Source of the DNA: Streptomyces sp. NRRL F-2664
Lineage (GTDB): Bacteria > Actinomycetota > Actinomycetes > Streptomycetales > Streptomycetaceae
Direction: 5' to 3'
Length of the DNA stretch: 64,000 bases
NCBI RefSeq assembly: GCF_000719345.1
Contig: NZ_JOFX01000025.1
Location: 26,178-90,177 of the forward strand
The first letter of the stretch is position 1. Each line of letters starts with the position of its first letter. Made by a program: the position numbers and the translations under genes. Below the pieces are notes generated by a model. It had not been told where the DNA came from and did no database searches. It worked only from the letters and a program-made list of their open reading frames with translations. Of this stretch, positions 25,295 to 33,716 are shown piece after piece.

Positions 25295-25695
25295 GCGGGC
25301 TGCCCGTCGTGCCGGGGCGGGCTGCTCAGGTGGTCCCCCATTCGCGTCACCAGGTTGCGCATCTGCGCGCCCATGAGCCCCGCGTCGACACCCTCGTCGG
25401 CGAGGACCGCGAGGTAGGAGCCGTCTCCGGCGGCCATCAGGTAGAAGAACCCGCCGTCCATCTCGATCACGACGAGCCGCATTCTCCCCTCGGAGCTGGG
25501 CAGTTCCGCGGCCACCGCCCCGGCGAGGCTCTGCAGGCCCGCGCAGGCGGCCGCCAGGCGGTCCGCCGTGTCCGTCTCGGCCCCGTACTGCGCCACGCAG
25601 AGCCCGTCCGCGGACAGTACGATCACGTGCCGCGTCTGCGGAACGCCGGCGGCCAGGTCCTTGAGCATCCAGTCCATACTGCTTCGCTGAGTCAT
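25291..25695 (-). CDS. cvnB: Conservon Roadblock/LC7 protein (CvnB)
   Basis: A 134-residue Roadblock/LC7 protein. MDWMLKDLAAGVPQTRHVIV and LSADGLCVAQYG start the domain; RLAAACAGLQSLAGAVA, MRLVVIEMDGGFFYLMAAG and GSYLAVLADEGVDAGLMG complete it. Such proteins regulate the partner small GTPase, here CvnD. ATG 25695 is chosen; a GTG at 25698 directly before it is equally possible and adds one residue. AGGGG lies upstream. It is three to six bases after the CvnA stop. Confidence 0.92.
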   Translation of the reverse strand: MTQRSSMDWMLKDLAAGVPQTRHVIVLSADGLCVAQYGAETDTADRLAAACAGLQSLAGAVAAELPSSEGRMRLVVIEMDGGFFYLMAAGDGSYLAVLADEGVDAGLMGAQMRNLVTRMGDHLSSPPRHDGQPA

Positions 25696-25701
25696 CACTG
25701 C

Positions 25702-27234
25702 CTAAGCCCCTTTGGTCGCTGAACCCGACGCGTCCTGGGCGCCCGGTGCGTCGTGGCCGGACTCGCCGGACAGTCCGCTGTGGAACGCCTCCAACCACAT
25801 TCCGGGGCCGTTGTCGTCGGCCGGCTGCGGCCGCGCGGCCGGCCGGACTTCGGAGGTGGCGACGCGGTCCTTCCGGCGCCGTTGCGGCAGACCGGTCGCG
25901 GTACGTTCGGTGGTCGGCCCGCCGGCGGCGGGCATCGGCCCGGGCGCCGGAGCGGGCGCCGGCCGGGGTACGGACACGCCGGCCGACGTCGCGTCGACGG
26001 GGTGCTCGCGCGGGGTGGCGGACACCGCCCGGGGCCCGGAGGAGGAGCCGATGCCGTGGGCGAGACCGGTGGCCGCGGTCGCCGTGGTGATCAGGTGCTG
26101 CGGCACGATGACCACGGCGCGGACACCGCCGTACGCGGAGGAGCGCAGGGACACCTGGAAGCCGTACGCCTGCGCCAGCCGGCCGACCACCGCCAGGCCC
26201 AGCCTCGGCGTCTCGCCCAGGTCGTTGAGGTCGATGCCGGACTGCGCCTGGGCGAGCATCTTCTCGGCCCGTGCGCGGGCCTCCTCGCTCATGCTGAGGC
26301 CGCCGTCCTCGATCTCCACGGCGATGCCCGACTGCACCTCCACGGCGGTGAGGTGGACCCGGGTGTGCGGCGGGGAGTAGCGGGTGGCGTTGTCCAGCAG
26401 TTCCGCGAGGGTGTGGATCAGCGGTTCGACGACGGGGCCGAGGACGGCGACCTCGGTCACCGAGTGCAGTTCCACGCGCTGGTAGTCGATGATCCGCGAC
26501 ATCGCGCCGCGCATCACGCTGTAGAGGGTGACGGCCCTGCTCCACTGCCGGCCGGGGCGCGCACCGCCGAGGACGGAGATGGAGTCGGCGAGCCGGCCGA
26601 TGAGGGCGGTGCCGTGGTCCAGCCGCAGGAGGTCGCCGAAGACGTCCGGGTTGCGGCCGTGCCGGTCCTCCATCTCGCGCATCTCGTGGGCCTGCTGGTG
26701 CACGATCGCCTGCACGCGGCGGGCGACGTTCACGAAGGCGCGCTGCGCCGAGTCGCGCAGGCTCTCCTCGTTGTCGACGGTGTCGATGGCGTGGGCCAGT
26801 ACGGCCTGGAGGGCGGCGCGGAAGCGCGGGGTGAGGGCCTCGTCGTTGCCCCAGCGGTTGCCGCGTCCGGCACGGCCGCCCAGGGAGGTGAGCACCTCCT
26901 CGGCCACCTCGCCGCGGCGCAGTCGTTCGATGGCCTCGGGGAGCACCACCGTGGCCAGGCGGGTCGCCTCGGTCTCCTGCCGGGCCAGGGTGTGCCGGAG
27001 TGCGGCGATCTCGGCGCTGCGGGCGGTGAGCGCGCGGCCGCGCCGCAAGGCCTCGACGAACACCGCGACGGTGCACAGGGCGCCCGCGGCGACCATGATC
27101 GTGCCGACCGGCCGCGAGGAGGAAACAAGCGCCCCGACCAGGCAGACGGCGGCCATGGCTGCGATCGCGGGCAAGGCCCGGCCCGCTCCCGCCTCCGGGC
27201 GGGATGTTTCGGGTGGAATGTCTCTTTGCTCCAT
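25702..27234 (-). CDS. cvnA: Conservon sensor kinase-like protein (CvnA)
   Basis: A 510-residue membrane protein, first gene of the conservon. Two transmembrane helices are near the N-terminus (AIAAMAAVCLVGALVSS and VGTIMVAAGALCTVAVFVEA). A coiled region and a dimerisation-like helix follow, then an HATPase domain: N-box ELLDNATRYSPP, G1 box EIEDGGLSM, G2-like LGLAVVGRLAQAYG. The C-terminal ~110 residues are a Pro/Ala-rich disordered tail. In Streptomyces, CvnA acts with CvnB-D in a G-protein-like system affecting development and antibiotic production. Confidence 0.93.
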   Translation of the reverse strand: MEQRDIPPETSRPEAGAGRALPAIAAMAAVCLVGALVSSSRPVGTIMVAAGALCTVAVFVEALRRGRALTARSAEIAALRHTLARQETEATRLATVVLPEAIERLRRGEVAEEVLTSLGGRAGRGNRWGNDEALTPRFRAALQAVLAHAIDTVDNEESLRDSAQRAFVNVARRVQAIVHQQAHEMREMEDRHGRNPDVFGDLLRLDHGTALIGRLADSISVLGGARPGRQWSRAVTLYSVMRGAMSRIIDYQRVELHSVTEVAVLGPVVEPLIHTLAELLDNATRYSPPHTRVHLTAVEVQSGIAVEIEDGGLSMSEEARARAEKMLAQAQSGIDLNDLGETPRLGLAVVGRLAQAYGFQVSLRSSAYGGVRAVVIVPQHLITTATAATGLAHGIGSSSGPRAVSATPREHPVDATSAGVSVPRPAPAPAPGPMPAAGGPTTERTATGLPQRRRKDRVATSEVRPAARPQPADDNGPGMWLEAFHSGLSGESGHDAPGAQDASGSATKGA

Positions 27235-27926
27235 CGGCGTCCTCGAATTATCGGAAAAGGGTGACCTTCTGACCGGTGGGCGGGAGCATAACTACGCCCA
27301 ACTGCCCGCATGTGCGCTTTCGTTGGAGTTCATCGGACCGAAGGAACCGTTACGCGCCATTGATGGCGGCGGTTTCCGGCCTGCGCTCCCGGCCCCGTCG
27401 GTCGGCGGGCGGCGTAAGGGGAGGTCGGCGGGCCGTCGGCGGCCGTGCGGGGCGGCCCTGCACCCGTGGCATGCCTCCGGCGCCGGCCGCACCACCCGGT
27501 CCCGAGGTGGCGCCGGGGGCGGAAATGCGCTACGGGCACCGCGGCCGGAGGAGTCACCGCTTCGAGTGGTCGGGCGTCCGACGGCGCCGCGTCCCCGGCG
27601 GGCGGCGAGCCGACCCGGCGGTTCACGGCGGAGCAGGTGGCCACGGCGACCGGCCGGGCGCGGGAGCGGGAGCGGGACAGGGCGCCGGCCGGCGTCGTCG
27701 TCGGCCTCGGCCTCGGCCTCGCAACCGGCTCTCCGCGACCGCGGCGCCCGCCGGCTCGGCGCCGCGCCGAGGGCGGCGGGCCGCGCCCTCGTGGCCCGCC
27801 GGGCCGGCCCGGCGGGCCCCGGCGGGCCGGCTGCCGCACACTGGGGGGCGGGGATCCCGGCGTGCGGGACCCCGGAGTGCGGGAAGCCCGGCCTGCGGGA
27901 GTCCCCCGTGTGCAGAGAGGTGCGGC
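27235..27926. other. Intergenic region upstream of the conservon
   Basis: About 690 bases between two divergent genes. The first ~150 bases are less GC-rich and probably hold the conservon promoter. The rest is very GC-rich, with GGCCTC runs near 27700 and GGGCCGGC-like runs near 27800. No convincing gene on either strand. Confidence 0.45.
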
Positions 27927-28259
27927 ATGGTCATCAGCCACCACATCGCCCATGGCACGCTGCACGTGCGGATCCTGCACGAGCTGCGCGTCACCGACCG
28001 GGCCGCGGCCGCCCTGCAGATCGAATCCCTCGTCCACGCCCACCGCCCCGAGCGGGTCAGCGTGGAGCTGCCCAGCCGCTCCCCCTCCCCCATGACCTTC
28101 AGCGCACTGGCCCGCGCGCAGCGCATGTGCCAGAGCCTCGGCATCCCCCTCACCGCGACGGCCGCCGGCGACCGGACCCCCCTCGCCCCCTTCGGCCCGG
28201 AAACCGGCGCGCCCCGCCCCCAGTCGTCGCTGGAACACGGGGCACGCCACGACCACTGA
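27927..28259 (+). CDS. STAS-like small protein
   Basis: A 110-residue soluble protein. Its pattern, ISHHIAHGTLHVRILHELRV, TDRAAAALQIESLVHAHRP, RVSVELPSRSPSPMTFSALA and RMCQSLGIPLTATAA, resembles small STAS (anti-sigma-factor antagonist) domains. The region that normally holds the phosphorylated Ser reads LPSRSPSP, so an alignment is needed to say whether the site is kept. There is a GAGAGG ribosome site. No anti-sigma kinase is next to it, but two SpoIIE-type phosphatases lie elsewhere in the window. Confidence 0.55.
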   Translation: MVISHHIAHGTLHVRILHELRVTDRAAAALQIESLVHAHRPERVSVELPSRSPSPMTFSALARAQRMCQSLGIPLTATAAGDRTPLAPFGPETGAPRPQSSLEHGARHDH

Positions 28260-28293
28260 CGCCCGGCGCCCGGGTGCACCCGGGCGCCGGGCG
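28260..28293. terminator. Perfect 34-base palindrome between convergent genes
   Basis: A perfect inverted repeat with 17-base arms and no spacer, centred on GTGCAC, lying right after the STAS-like stop and before the converging glucanase stop. It is most simply a bidirectional terminator. Confidence 0.7.
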
Positions 28294-28338
28294 AACCGGC
28301 CGCGCACGAGGCCGGCATGATCAGAAGGACAGGCCGCC

Positions 28339-29532
28339 CTAGTTGTACGGCTCCAGGGTCATGAAGGCCTCCCGGGGGTCCGCCTCGTGGACCAGGGACT
28401 CGTGGGCCCCCACGTCGTCGAAGGCGAAGCCGTACGCCTTGCCGTCGGCCATCTGGGCGTGGATGACGCGGGAGTAGTGATTGGTCACGGCGTCGCGGTA
28501 GAAACCGGTGCCGTTCGCGTCGGGCTGGTTGGGGTTGGTCAGGAGTGTCGAGCGGTTGAAGCCCGCGCACAGGGTGCGGGAGATGGGGCCGCGGACGGTG
28601 TCGTTGGGGGCGTCGAGCAGCTTGTAGCAGCCGAAGACGCTGTCGGAGTCCGGTTTCCGGAAGCTGGTGACCACCGTCCCCGCGCCGTTGGTGAAGTTCA
28701 TGACGTTGCCCGAGACCCGGCCGTAGTACTTGGTGTTCGGTTCGTGCGCGAACGGTGTCACGGTGAGGGTGGAGGAGCTGTACTTGCTCCACACGCGGTT
28801 GATGTAGTCGTCCATCACGCTCGCGGGGATGCCGCCCGCCGAGATGCCGTGGCCGGGCGAGAGCGCGCGCAGCGGGGTGCCGTCGGGGCGGTTGTGGATC
28901 AGGCCGCCCCAGCCGGCCGCACGCAGCCCGCCGAAGACGGCGTTGTAGCCCCCTGGCTTGAGTCGGCCCGTGTTCTTGACCGTTCCGTTCGGCGCCTTGG
29001 CGCCGACCGCGTACGGGGCGGAGAACATGTCGACCTGGGTGCTGTTGATCCACAGTCCGCCGTCGTTGAGCGTGTACTCGGACCAGTTGAACAGGATGTT
29101 GTGGTTGGGGTCGGTGGGGTTCTGCACGGCGGGTTGGACCAGACCGCCGGTGGTGAGCTTGAAGACGAGCTTCTGCCCGACGGAGAAGTAGACGCGCCCG
29201 GAGAACTTGGGCATCCGGATCGTCTTGGTCTGCCCGTTGGCCGGGCCGGTGATCGCCGCGTCGGGAGCCGGGGTGGGCGGATTGCCACCGGCGGGCCAGG
29301 GGTGGAACGTTCCGTTCGCGTCGGCCCATCCCTGTTGGCCCGTCGCGAGCAGGGTGCCCAGGTTGTAGATGTAGACGGGCTCGTTGCGTCCCGAGTTGTT
29401 CTTGATGGTGAGCGGAATGGTTGCCGGTACGGCCTCCGCGGACGGCGGCGGGCCGAAGAACAGCAGACCGGCGCCGACGGACACGGCCGCAACGCCGAAC
29501 GCCAGTGCTTTCGACAGGCGGGACACTCTCAT
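28339..29532 (-). CDS. GH64 beta-1,3-glucanase
   Basis: A 397-residue exported enzyme of glycoside hydrolase family 64, which splits beta-1,3-glucan (laminarin, fungal wall glucan) into laminaripentaose. The signal peptide is MRVSRLSKALAFGVAAVSVG, with cleavage near AEAVP. The family core follows: IPLTIKNNSGRNEPVYIYN, GRVYFSVGQKLVFKL, FNWSEYTLNDGGLWINSTQV, SVMDDYINRVWSKYSSSTL and the C-terminal TLCAGFNRSTLL. No carbohydrate-binding module is attached. A LacI-type operator lies ~80 bases upstream, suggesting induction by glucan oligosaccharides. Confidence 0.9.
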   Translation of the reverse strand: MRVSRLSKALAFGVAAVSVGAGLLFFGPPPSAEAVPATIPLTIKNNSGRNEPVYIYNLGTLLATGQQGWADANGTFHPWPAGGNPPTPAPDAAITGPANGQTKTIRMPKFSGRVYFSVGQKLVFKLTTGGLVQPAVQNPTDPNHNILFNWSEYTLNDGGLWINSTQVDMFSAPYAVGAKAPNGTVKNTGRLKPGGYNAVFGGLRAAGWGGLIHNRPDGTPLRALSPGHGISAGGIPASVMDDYINRVWSKYSSSTLTVTPFAHEPNTKYYGRVSGNVMNFTNGAGTVVTSFRKPDSDSVFGCYKLLDAPNDTVRGPISRTLCAGFNRSTLLTNPNQPDANGTGFYRDAVTNHYSRVIHAQMADGKAYGFAFDDVGAHESLVHEADPREAFMTLEPYN

Positions 29533-29611
29533 CCTCCTTGCACGTGGGGGGGACCCGTACCGGCGGGCAGCGGGCAGCTGGTGGCGCGGCAGGGATCGAT
29601 GTATTGAAGCG

Positions 29612-29625
29612 TGAGAGCGCTCTCA
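29612..29625. promoter_or_regulatory. LacI-type (CebR-like) operator upstream of the glucanase
   Basis: TGAGAGCGCTCTCA is a perfect 14-bp palindrome with the central GAGCGCTC of the CebR/CelR boxes that control cellulose and glucan genes in actinomycetes (classical form TGGGAGCGCTCCCA). A TTGACA on the same strand at 29653-29648 could be the -35, placing the operator over the -10/start area. No LacI gene is in the window. Confidence 0.7.
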
Positions 29626-29684
29626 GCGTCCGATTGTGTTCAACTTCTGTCAATACTCTTGACGGGGCTTCAGCGGTCGGATCG

Positions 29685-30875
29685 TCAGAAGGCGTAGCGG
29701 ATCCGGAGCCACGGCGTGTGTTCGGCGACGAGCGCGCGCATCGTCGCGACCGCCTCGGCCTTCACCTCGCCCCGGTAGCGGACGTTCCAGCTGCCGTTCT
29801 GCGAGCGCTTGGGCTGCTGGAGGCCGGGCTGCCACAGGACGTCCTCGGCGCGCGGGTGCCAGCCCAGGTTGATCTCGTGCAGGTCCTTGTTGTGCGTCAG
29901 CATGATCACCTCGGCGGCCGCCTGCTCCTTCACCCGGACGGGCAGGGCGTCGTCCATGTGCCGCAGCAGGAGGGACCAGTCCCGTTCCCAGTCGGGGCGC
30001 AGGACGACGGGTGAGAGGTTGAAGTGGACCTCGTAGCCGGCGTCCAGGAAGTCGCCGGCCGCGGCGATGCGGCTCTCCACCGGGCTGGTGCGGATGTCGA
30101 GCAGCTTGGAGTCGCTCTGCGGCATCAGGGAGAACCGCACGCGGGTGCGGCCGCGCGGGTCCAGCAGGAGCAGGTCGGGGTTGACGAACTTCGTGGCGAA
30201 GGACGCCTTGGCTGCGGGCCACCGCGCGAAGGCCCGCACCAGGTCGGCCACGTTGTCGCTGATGAGGGCGTCGACGGAGCAGTCGCTGTTCTCGCCGATG
30301 TCGTAGACCCAAGCGCTCGGATCGCACTGGTTCGGCTCGGTCTTGGGCCCGAGCCGTGCGATGTGCCGGGAGAGGTGGGCGATGGTGCGCTCGATGTTGG
30401 TGAAGACGGTGATCGGATTGGCGTACCCCTTGCGGCGCGGGACGTAGCAGTAGGCGCAGGCCATGGCACAGCCGTTGGCGGGCCCGGGCGCGATCCAGTC
30501 CGCTGAGCGGCCGTTGGGCCGGGTGGTGAGCGTCTTCTTCTCCCCCAGGACCAGGGTCTCGGTCTTGATGCGGACCCAGCGGTCGACGTTGCCCTCGTTG
30601 CCGTGGAGGTCCGGGATCCGCCAGTGCGAGTCGACGGGCACCACTTCGGCGTCGGGGTACCGGGCGAGGACCTGCCGGCCGCGCGGGGAGGCCGCGGCCG
30701 CCGGCTCGGCGAAGATCGCCCGTACGGACAGCAGCCGGCGCGCGGTCGGCGAGTCCCGGAACAGCGGGCCGGGGGCCGCATGGGCGCCGGACGCCGGCCC
30801 CGGGTCGAGGTCCTCCAGGCCGAAGAGGGCGTCCGCGCCGTCGTCGGGAGGGCCCACGGGCGGCTGGGATCGCAT
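29685..30875 (-). CDS. Spore photoproduct lyase family radical SAM protein
   Basis: A 396-residue iron-sulfur protein. The radical-SAM cluster motif is GCAMACAYCYVPRRKGYANP (CxxxCxxC). Around it lie SADWIAPGPANGCA, VYDIGENSDCSVDALI, FATKFVNPDLLLLDP and IMLTHNKDLHEINLGWHPRA, as in the SPL-like family. SPL proper repairs UV-induced thymine dimers in Bacillus spores; Streptomyces does not make endospores, and the function of these relatives is unclear. ATG 30875 is preferred over GTG 30878 because AGGAG is 5 bases from it. The gene is monocistronic as far as can be seen. Confidence 0.85.
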   Translation of the reverse strand: MRSQPPVGPPDDGADALFGLEDLDPGPASGAHAAPGPLFRDSPTARRLLSVRAIFAEPAAAASPRGRQVLARYPDAEVVPVDSHWRIPDLHGNEGNVDRWVRIKTETLVLGEKKTLTTRPNGRSADWIAPGPANGCAMACAYCYVPRRKGYANPITVFTNIERTIAHLSRHIARLGPKTEPNQCDPSAWVYDIGENSDCSVDALISDNVADLVRAFARWPAAKASFATKFVNPDLLLLDPRGRTRVRFSLMPQSDSKLLDIRTSPVESRIAAAGDFLDAGYEVHFNLSPVVLRPDWERDWSLLLRHMDDALPVRVKEQAAAEVIMLTHNKDLHEINLGWHPRAEDVLWQPGLQQPKRSQNGSWNVRYRGEVKAEAVATMRALVAEHTPWLRIRYAF

Positions 30876-31056
30876 CACGTCTCCTGCGGATCAGGGACCG
30901 TCCACTGTAGGCGAGCCGGGAGCGGTACGCCGTCGGCCGGTCGTACGGGGGCGGCGCGGCGGTCCAGGAAGTGCGTCGGCCGCGGACGTGCCGGAGGCTG
31001 GGACGCGGACCAGGAGCCGGGTCGCGCGCGGGCCGGCCGGAACGGAAGGGGAAGTC

Positions 31057-31308
31057 GTGAGCGCCAAGGGCAGCAAGGACGGCAAGGACGCGGGCGGCCT
31101 GAGCCGGGGTGACGAGGTCTCCTGGAAGAGCCACGGGCAGAACGTGTCGGGCAAGGTGAAGAAGAAGATCACCGAGCGCACACGGGCCGCGGGCCGCACC
31201 GTGGCCGCCTCGGACGAGGACCCGCAGTACGAGGTGGAGAGCGACGCCTCCGGCCGGTCGGCCGTGCACAAGCCGGAGGCGCTGCGGAAGAAGGGCCGCT
31301 CCGGCTGA
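31057..31308 (+). CDS. DUF2945 (HVA1 TUDOR-like) protein
   Basis: An 83-residue basic cytosolic protein. The domain is GDEVSWKSHGQNVSGKVKKK, TERTRAAGRTVAASDEDPQY and EVESDASGRSAVHKPEALRK, matching the DUF2945/HVA1 TUDOR-like family. Its role in bacteria is unknown; the TUDOR-like fold hints at nucleic acid or protein binding. It starts at GTG 31057 with GGAAGGGGAAG before it. It diverges from the SPL-family gene. Confidence 0.82.
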   Translation: MSAKGSKDGKDAGGLSRGDEVSWKSHGQNVSGKVKKKITERTRAAGRTVAASDEDPQYEVESDASGRSAVHKPEALRKKGRSG

Positions 31309-31547
31309 CGCTCCCGGCCTCCACCGGGGCGAAGTACTGCCTCCTGGTGCGGGAGCCCGCACCGGCCCGTGCCGGAGGCGAGGTCCGCGGGCTCGCGGGA
31401 GGGCCTCGTCCCGCACGGGAGCGTGACGCCGGACGGCGGCGGGATCCCGCCGGGGCGATGCGGTGCCCCCCGGGCCCCGCCGGGACGCAGCGGTGACCCC
31501 CGGGGCCGTCGGGCGCGGCGAGGCCCCTCGGACCGTGGCCCCGGACG

Positions 31548-32027
31548 TCACCCCGTCCGCCCCGGCGTGCGGTCGGAGGCGGGCCAGACGTACGGCAGGT
31601 CGCCATCGACTCCGGGGAAGCGCGGACGGTAGAAGTCGGGGTCCTTGCGCACGAGCGCGGACTGGTGGCTGCGGTGGAAATCCGGGCTGCCGAGCCAGGG
31701 CGGAAGGTCGCCGTCGGCGGCCAACTGCTCCTGCGTCCTCGGCTCGCCGCCCGGCAGCCAGGCCCGGAAGTCCGCGACCAGGGTGACGGCGCAGGTGTCG
31801 GCGCGCCCCTCGGCCGTCCAGGTCCCGCAGACGTCCAGACCGTACCGGACGAGAGCCTCCTCGTAGCCGGCCCACATGCGGACGGCCGGGTGCCTGCGCC
31901 ATCCGTAGTCCGGGACGATCAGCCCGCGCAGCACCTGGAGGGCCTCGACCCGCTGTTTGCCGAGCCGGCGGGCGTCCAGGACGGCGGCCGAGGCCCCGAA
32001 CGACGGGAAGGGAAGGAAGGTCTGCAC
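31548..32027 (-). CDS. MSMEG_6728-like protein, pyrimidine dimer DNA glycosylase family
   Basis: A 159-residue protein. MQTFLPFPSFGASAAVLDAR, RLGKQRVEALQVLRGLIVP, YGWRRHPAVRMWAGYEEALV and SPDFHRSHQSALVRKDP match the actinobacterial MSMEG_6728 family, which is related to T4 endonuclease V-like pyrimidine dimer DNA glycosylases. DNA repair is the likely role but is inferred from the family. It follows the decarboxylase gene by 54 bases on the same strand and may share its transcript. Confidence 0.8.
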   Translation of the reverse strand: MQTFLPFPSFGASAAVLDARRLGKQRVEALQVLRGLIVPDYGWRRHPAVRMWAGYEEALVRYGLDVCGTWTAEGRADTCAVTLVADFRAWLPGGEPRTQEQLAADGDLPPWLGSPDFHRSHQSALVRKDPDFYRPRFPGVDGDLPYVWPASDRTPGRTG

Positions 32028-32081
32028 AAGGGCTCCTCCTCTCTCGTCCGCGGGACGGCGCCGGGCCCGACGGGCCGCGCG

Positions 32082-33548
32082 TCACGTCTGGCGCAGGACC
32101 CGCACGCTCTTGACCCCGGCGTCGACTGCGTCCGGGACGACCATGCCCGCATCGATCCCCGAGCGCAGGTACCGCAGGACGTCGCGGGTGAGGCGCTCGC
32201 CCGGCAGCGCCGCGGGGATGCCGGGCGGGTAGGGGGTGAGCATTTCGGCGGCGATCCGCCCGTCGGCCTCCTCCCACGGCACCTGCTCGGTCGGGCCGAA
32301 GAAGGCGTCGCGGGGCAGCGCGGCCTGTTCCAGCCGCATCCTGGGCGGCGGGGGGACGTGGACCGGCTGCCCCGTGCGCAGTTCCTCGCGACGGGCGGCC
32401 AGGTCGGTCAGGGCCGCGAGGAGTGCGTCCGCGCTGTCGAGGTCGTCGGCGTGGGTGAGCTGGGCGCTGATGCGGCGGTGGTCGGCGAGGTGGAGGTTGA
32501 TCCGGTGGTGCCGGCGCAGCCAGTCGGCGGCACGGTAGCCGGTGACCCCCCAGTCGCTGATGTCGACGATGACCTGGAGCGGGTCCATGTCCGCGGCACG
32601 GCCGGGTCCGCAGAAGTCGTCGCGCCCGTGGACCCGCATGCCGTCGATGCGCGAGATCCGCTCGCGGACCTGCGCGGCGAGGGCGAGTGCGTCGTCGTAG
32701 AGGACCTTGCCCTGCTCGACCATCTGCCGGCGCCAGCCGTCCAGGGCCGCGTACACGAGTACGGAGGGGCTGGTGGTGCCCAGGAGGTCTTCGCGACTCC
32801 GGAGTACCTCGGGTCGGACGAGGTCGCCCTGGAGGTGGAAGACCGAGCTCTGCTCCAGGCCCGATCCCATCTTGTGCACAGAGGTGACGCAGACGTCCGC
32901 GCCGGCGTCCATCGCCCACGTGGGGAGTTCGGGATGGAACGGCAGGTGGGCGCCCCACGCCTCGTCGACGATCAGGGGCCGGCCCCGACGGTGGCAGACC
33001 TCGGCGATGGCCGCGAGGTCGGAGCACGTCCCGTAGGGGGTCGGCGTCGTCACGAGTGCGCCGCGGGCGTCGGGGTGCTCGGCGAACGCGGCCTCGAAGG
33101 CTTCCGCGGACGGCGGGTGGGCCAGGTGTCGTTCGGCGTCCCACTGCGGGTCCACCCATACGGGCCGGATGCCGCAGAGGATCAGGCCGGACACCACGGA
33201 CTTGTGGGCGTCCCGTCCCACCAGCAGTTCCTCGTGCGGTGCCGCGACCGAGAGCATGGCGGACTTCACGGACAGGGAGCTACCGCAGGTGGAGAAGAAG
33301 GCGTGGTCGGCGCCGACGGCGTCGGCCATCAGGGCCTGCGCCTCCTCCACGATGCCCTGGGAGGACGTACGGTCGTCCAGGCCGCTGGTGGCGAGGACGT
33401 CGGAGCGGAACACGTCGTCGCCGAGAACGGCTCTGACCCTGGGGTCGGCTCCACGACCCTGCTTGTGGCCGGGAGGTGTGAAGGGGGTCTGTCCGTCGCG
33501 GTGGTATGCGGTCAGCGCTTCGAGCACCGGTGCCTTCGACTGGTCCAT
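32082..33548 (-). CDS. Orn/Lys/Arg decarboxylase family protein
   Basis: A 488-residue PLP enzyme of the aminotransferase-fold (group III) basic amino acid decarboxylases. Visible are TPPGHKQGRGADPR, the cofactor-binding FFSTCGSSLSVKSAML, LIVDEAWGAHLPFHPELP and the PLP lysine in TSVHKMGSGLEQSSVFHL. C-terminal TPYPPGIPAALPGERLT is typical. The product would be a polyamine or diamine (cadaverine, putrescine or agmatine); which one cannot be read. The start is ATG 33548. No antiporter gene is adjacent, so an acid-resistance pair is not indicated. Confidence 0.88.
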   Translation of the reverse strand: MDQSKAPVLEALTAYHRDGQTPFTPPGHKQGRGADPRVRAVLGDDVFRSDVLATSGLDDRTSSQGIVEEAQALMADAVGADHAFFSTCGSSLSVKSAMLSVAAPHEELLVGRDAHKSVVSGLILCGIRPVWVDPQWDAERHLAHPPSAEAFEAAFAEHPDARGALVTTPTPYGTCSDLAAIAEVCHRRGRPLIVDEAWGAHLPFHPELPTWAMDAGADVCVTSVHKMGSGLEQSSVFHLQGDLVRPEVLRSREDLLGTTSPSVLVYAALDGWRRQMVEQGKVLYDDALALAAQVRERISRIDGMRVHGRDDFCGPGRAADMDPLQVIVDISDWGVTGYRAADWLRRHHRINLHLADHRRISAQLTHADDLDSADALLAALTDLAARREELRTGQPVHVPPPPRMRLEQAALPRDAFFGPTEQVPWEEADGRIAAEMLTPYPPGIPAALPGERLTRDVLRYLRSGIDAGMVVPDAVDAGVKSVRVLRQT

Positions 33549-33716
33549 GGCGTGCGCCTGCCCGGCACGGGCCCGGGGAAACGGCTCGCGCCGCCGTCCG
33601 GGCCCGACCCGCCCGGCGGGCCGGCCGGCCGTGGGCCGCACTCCGCACGGGCGGCGGGACGGCCCTACGATGGGTGGCAGCGGAGGCAGGGGCTGTGCGG
33701 CCGGAGAGGATACGGC

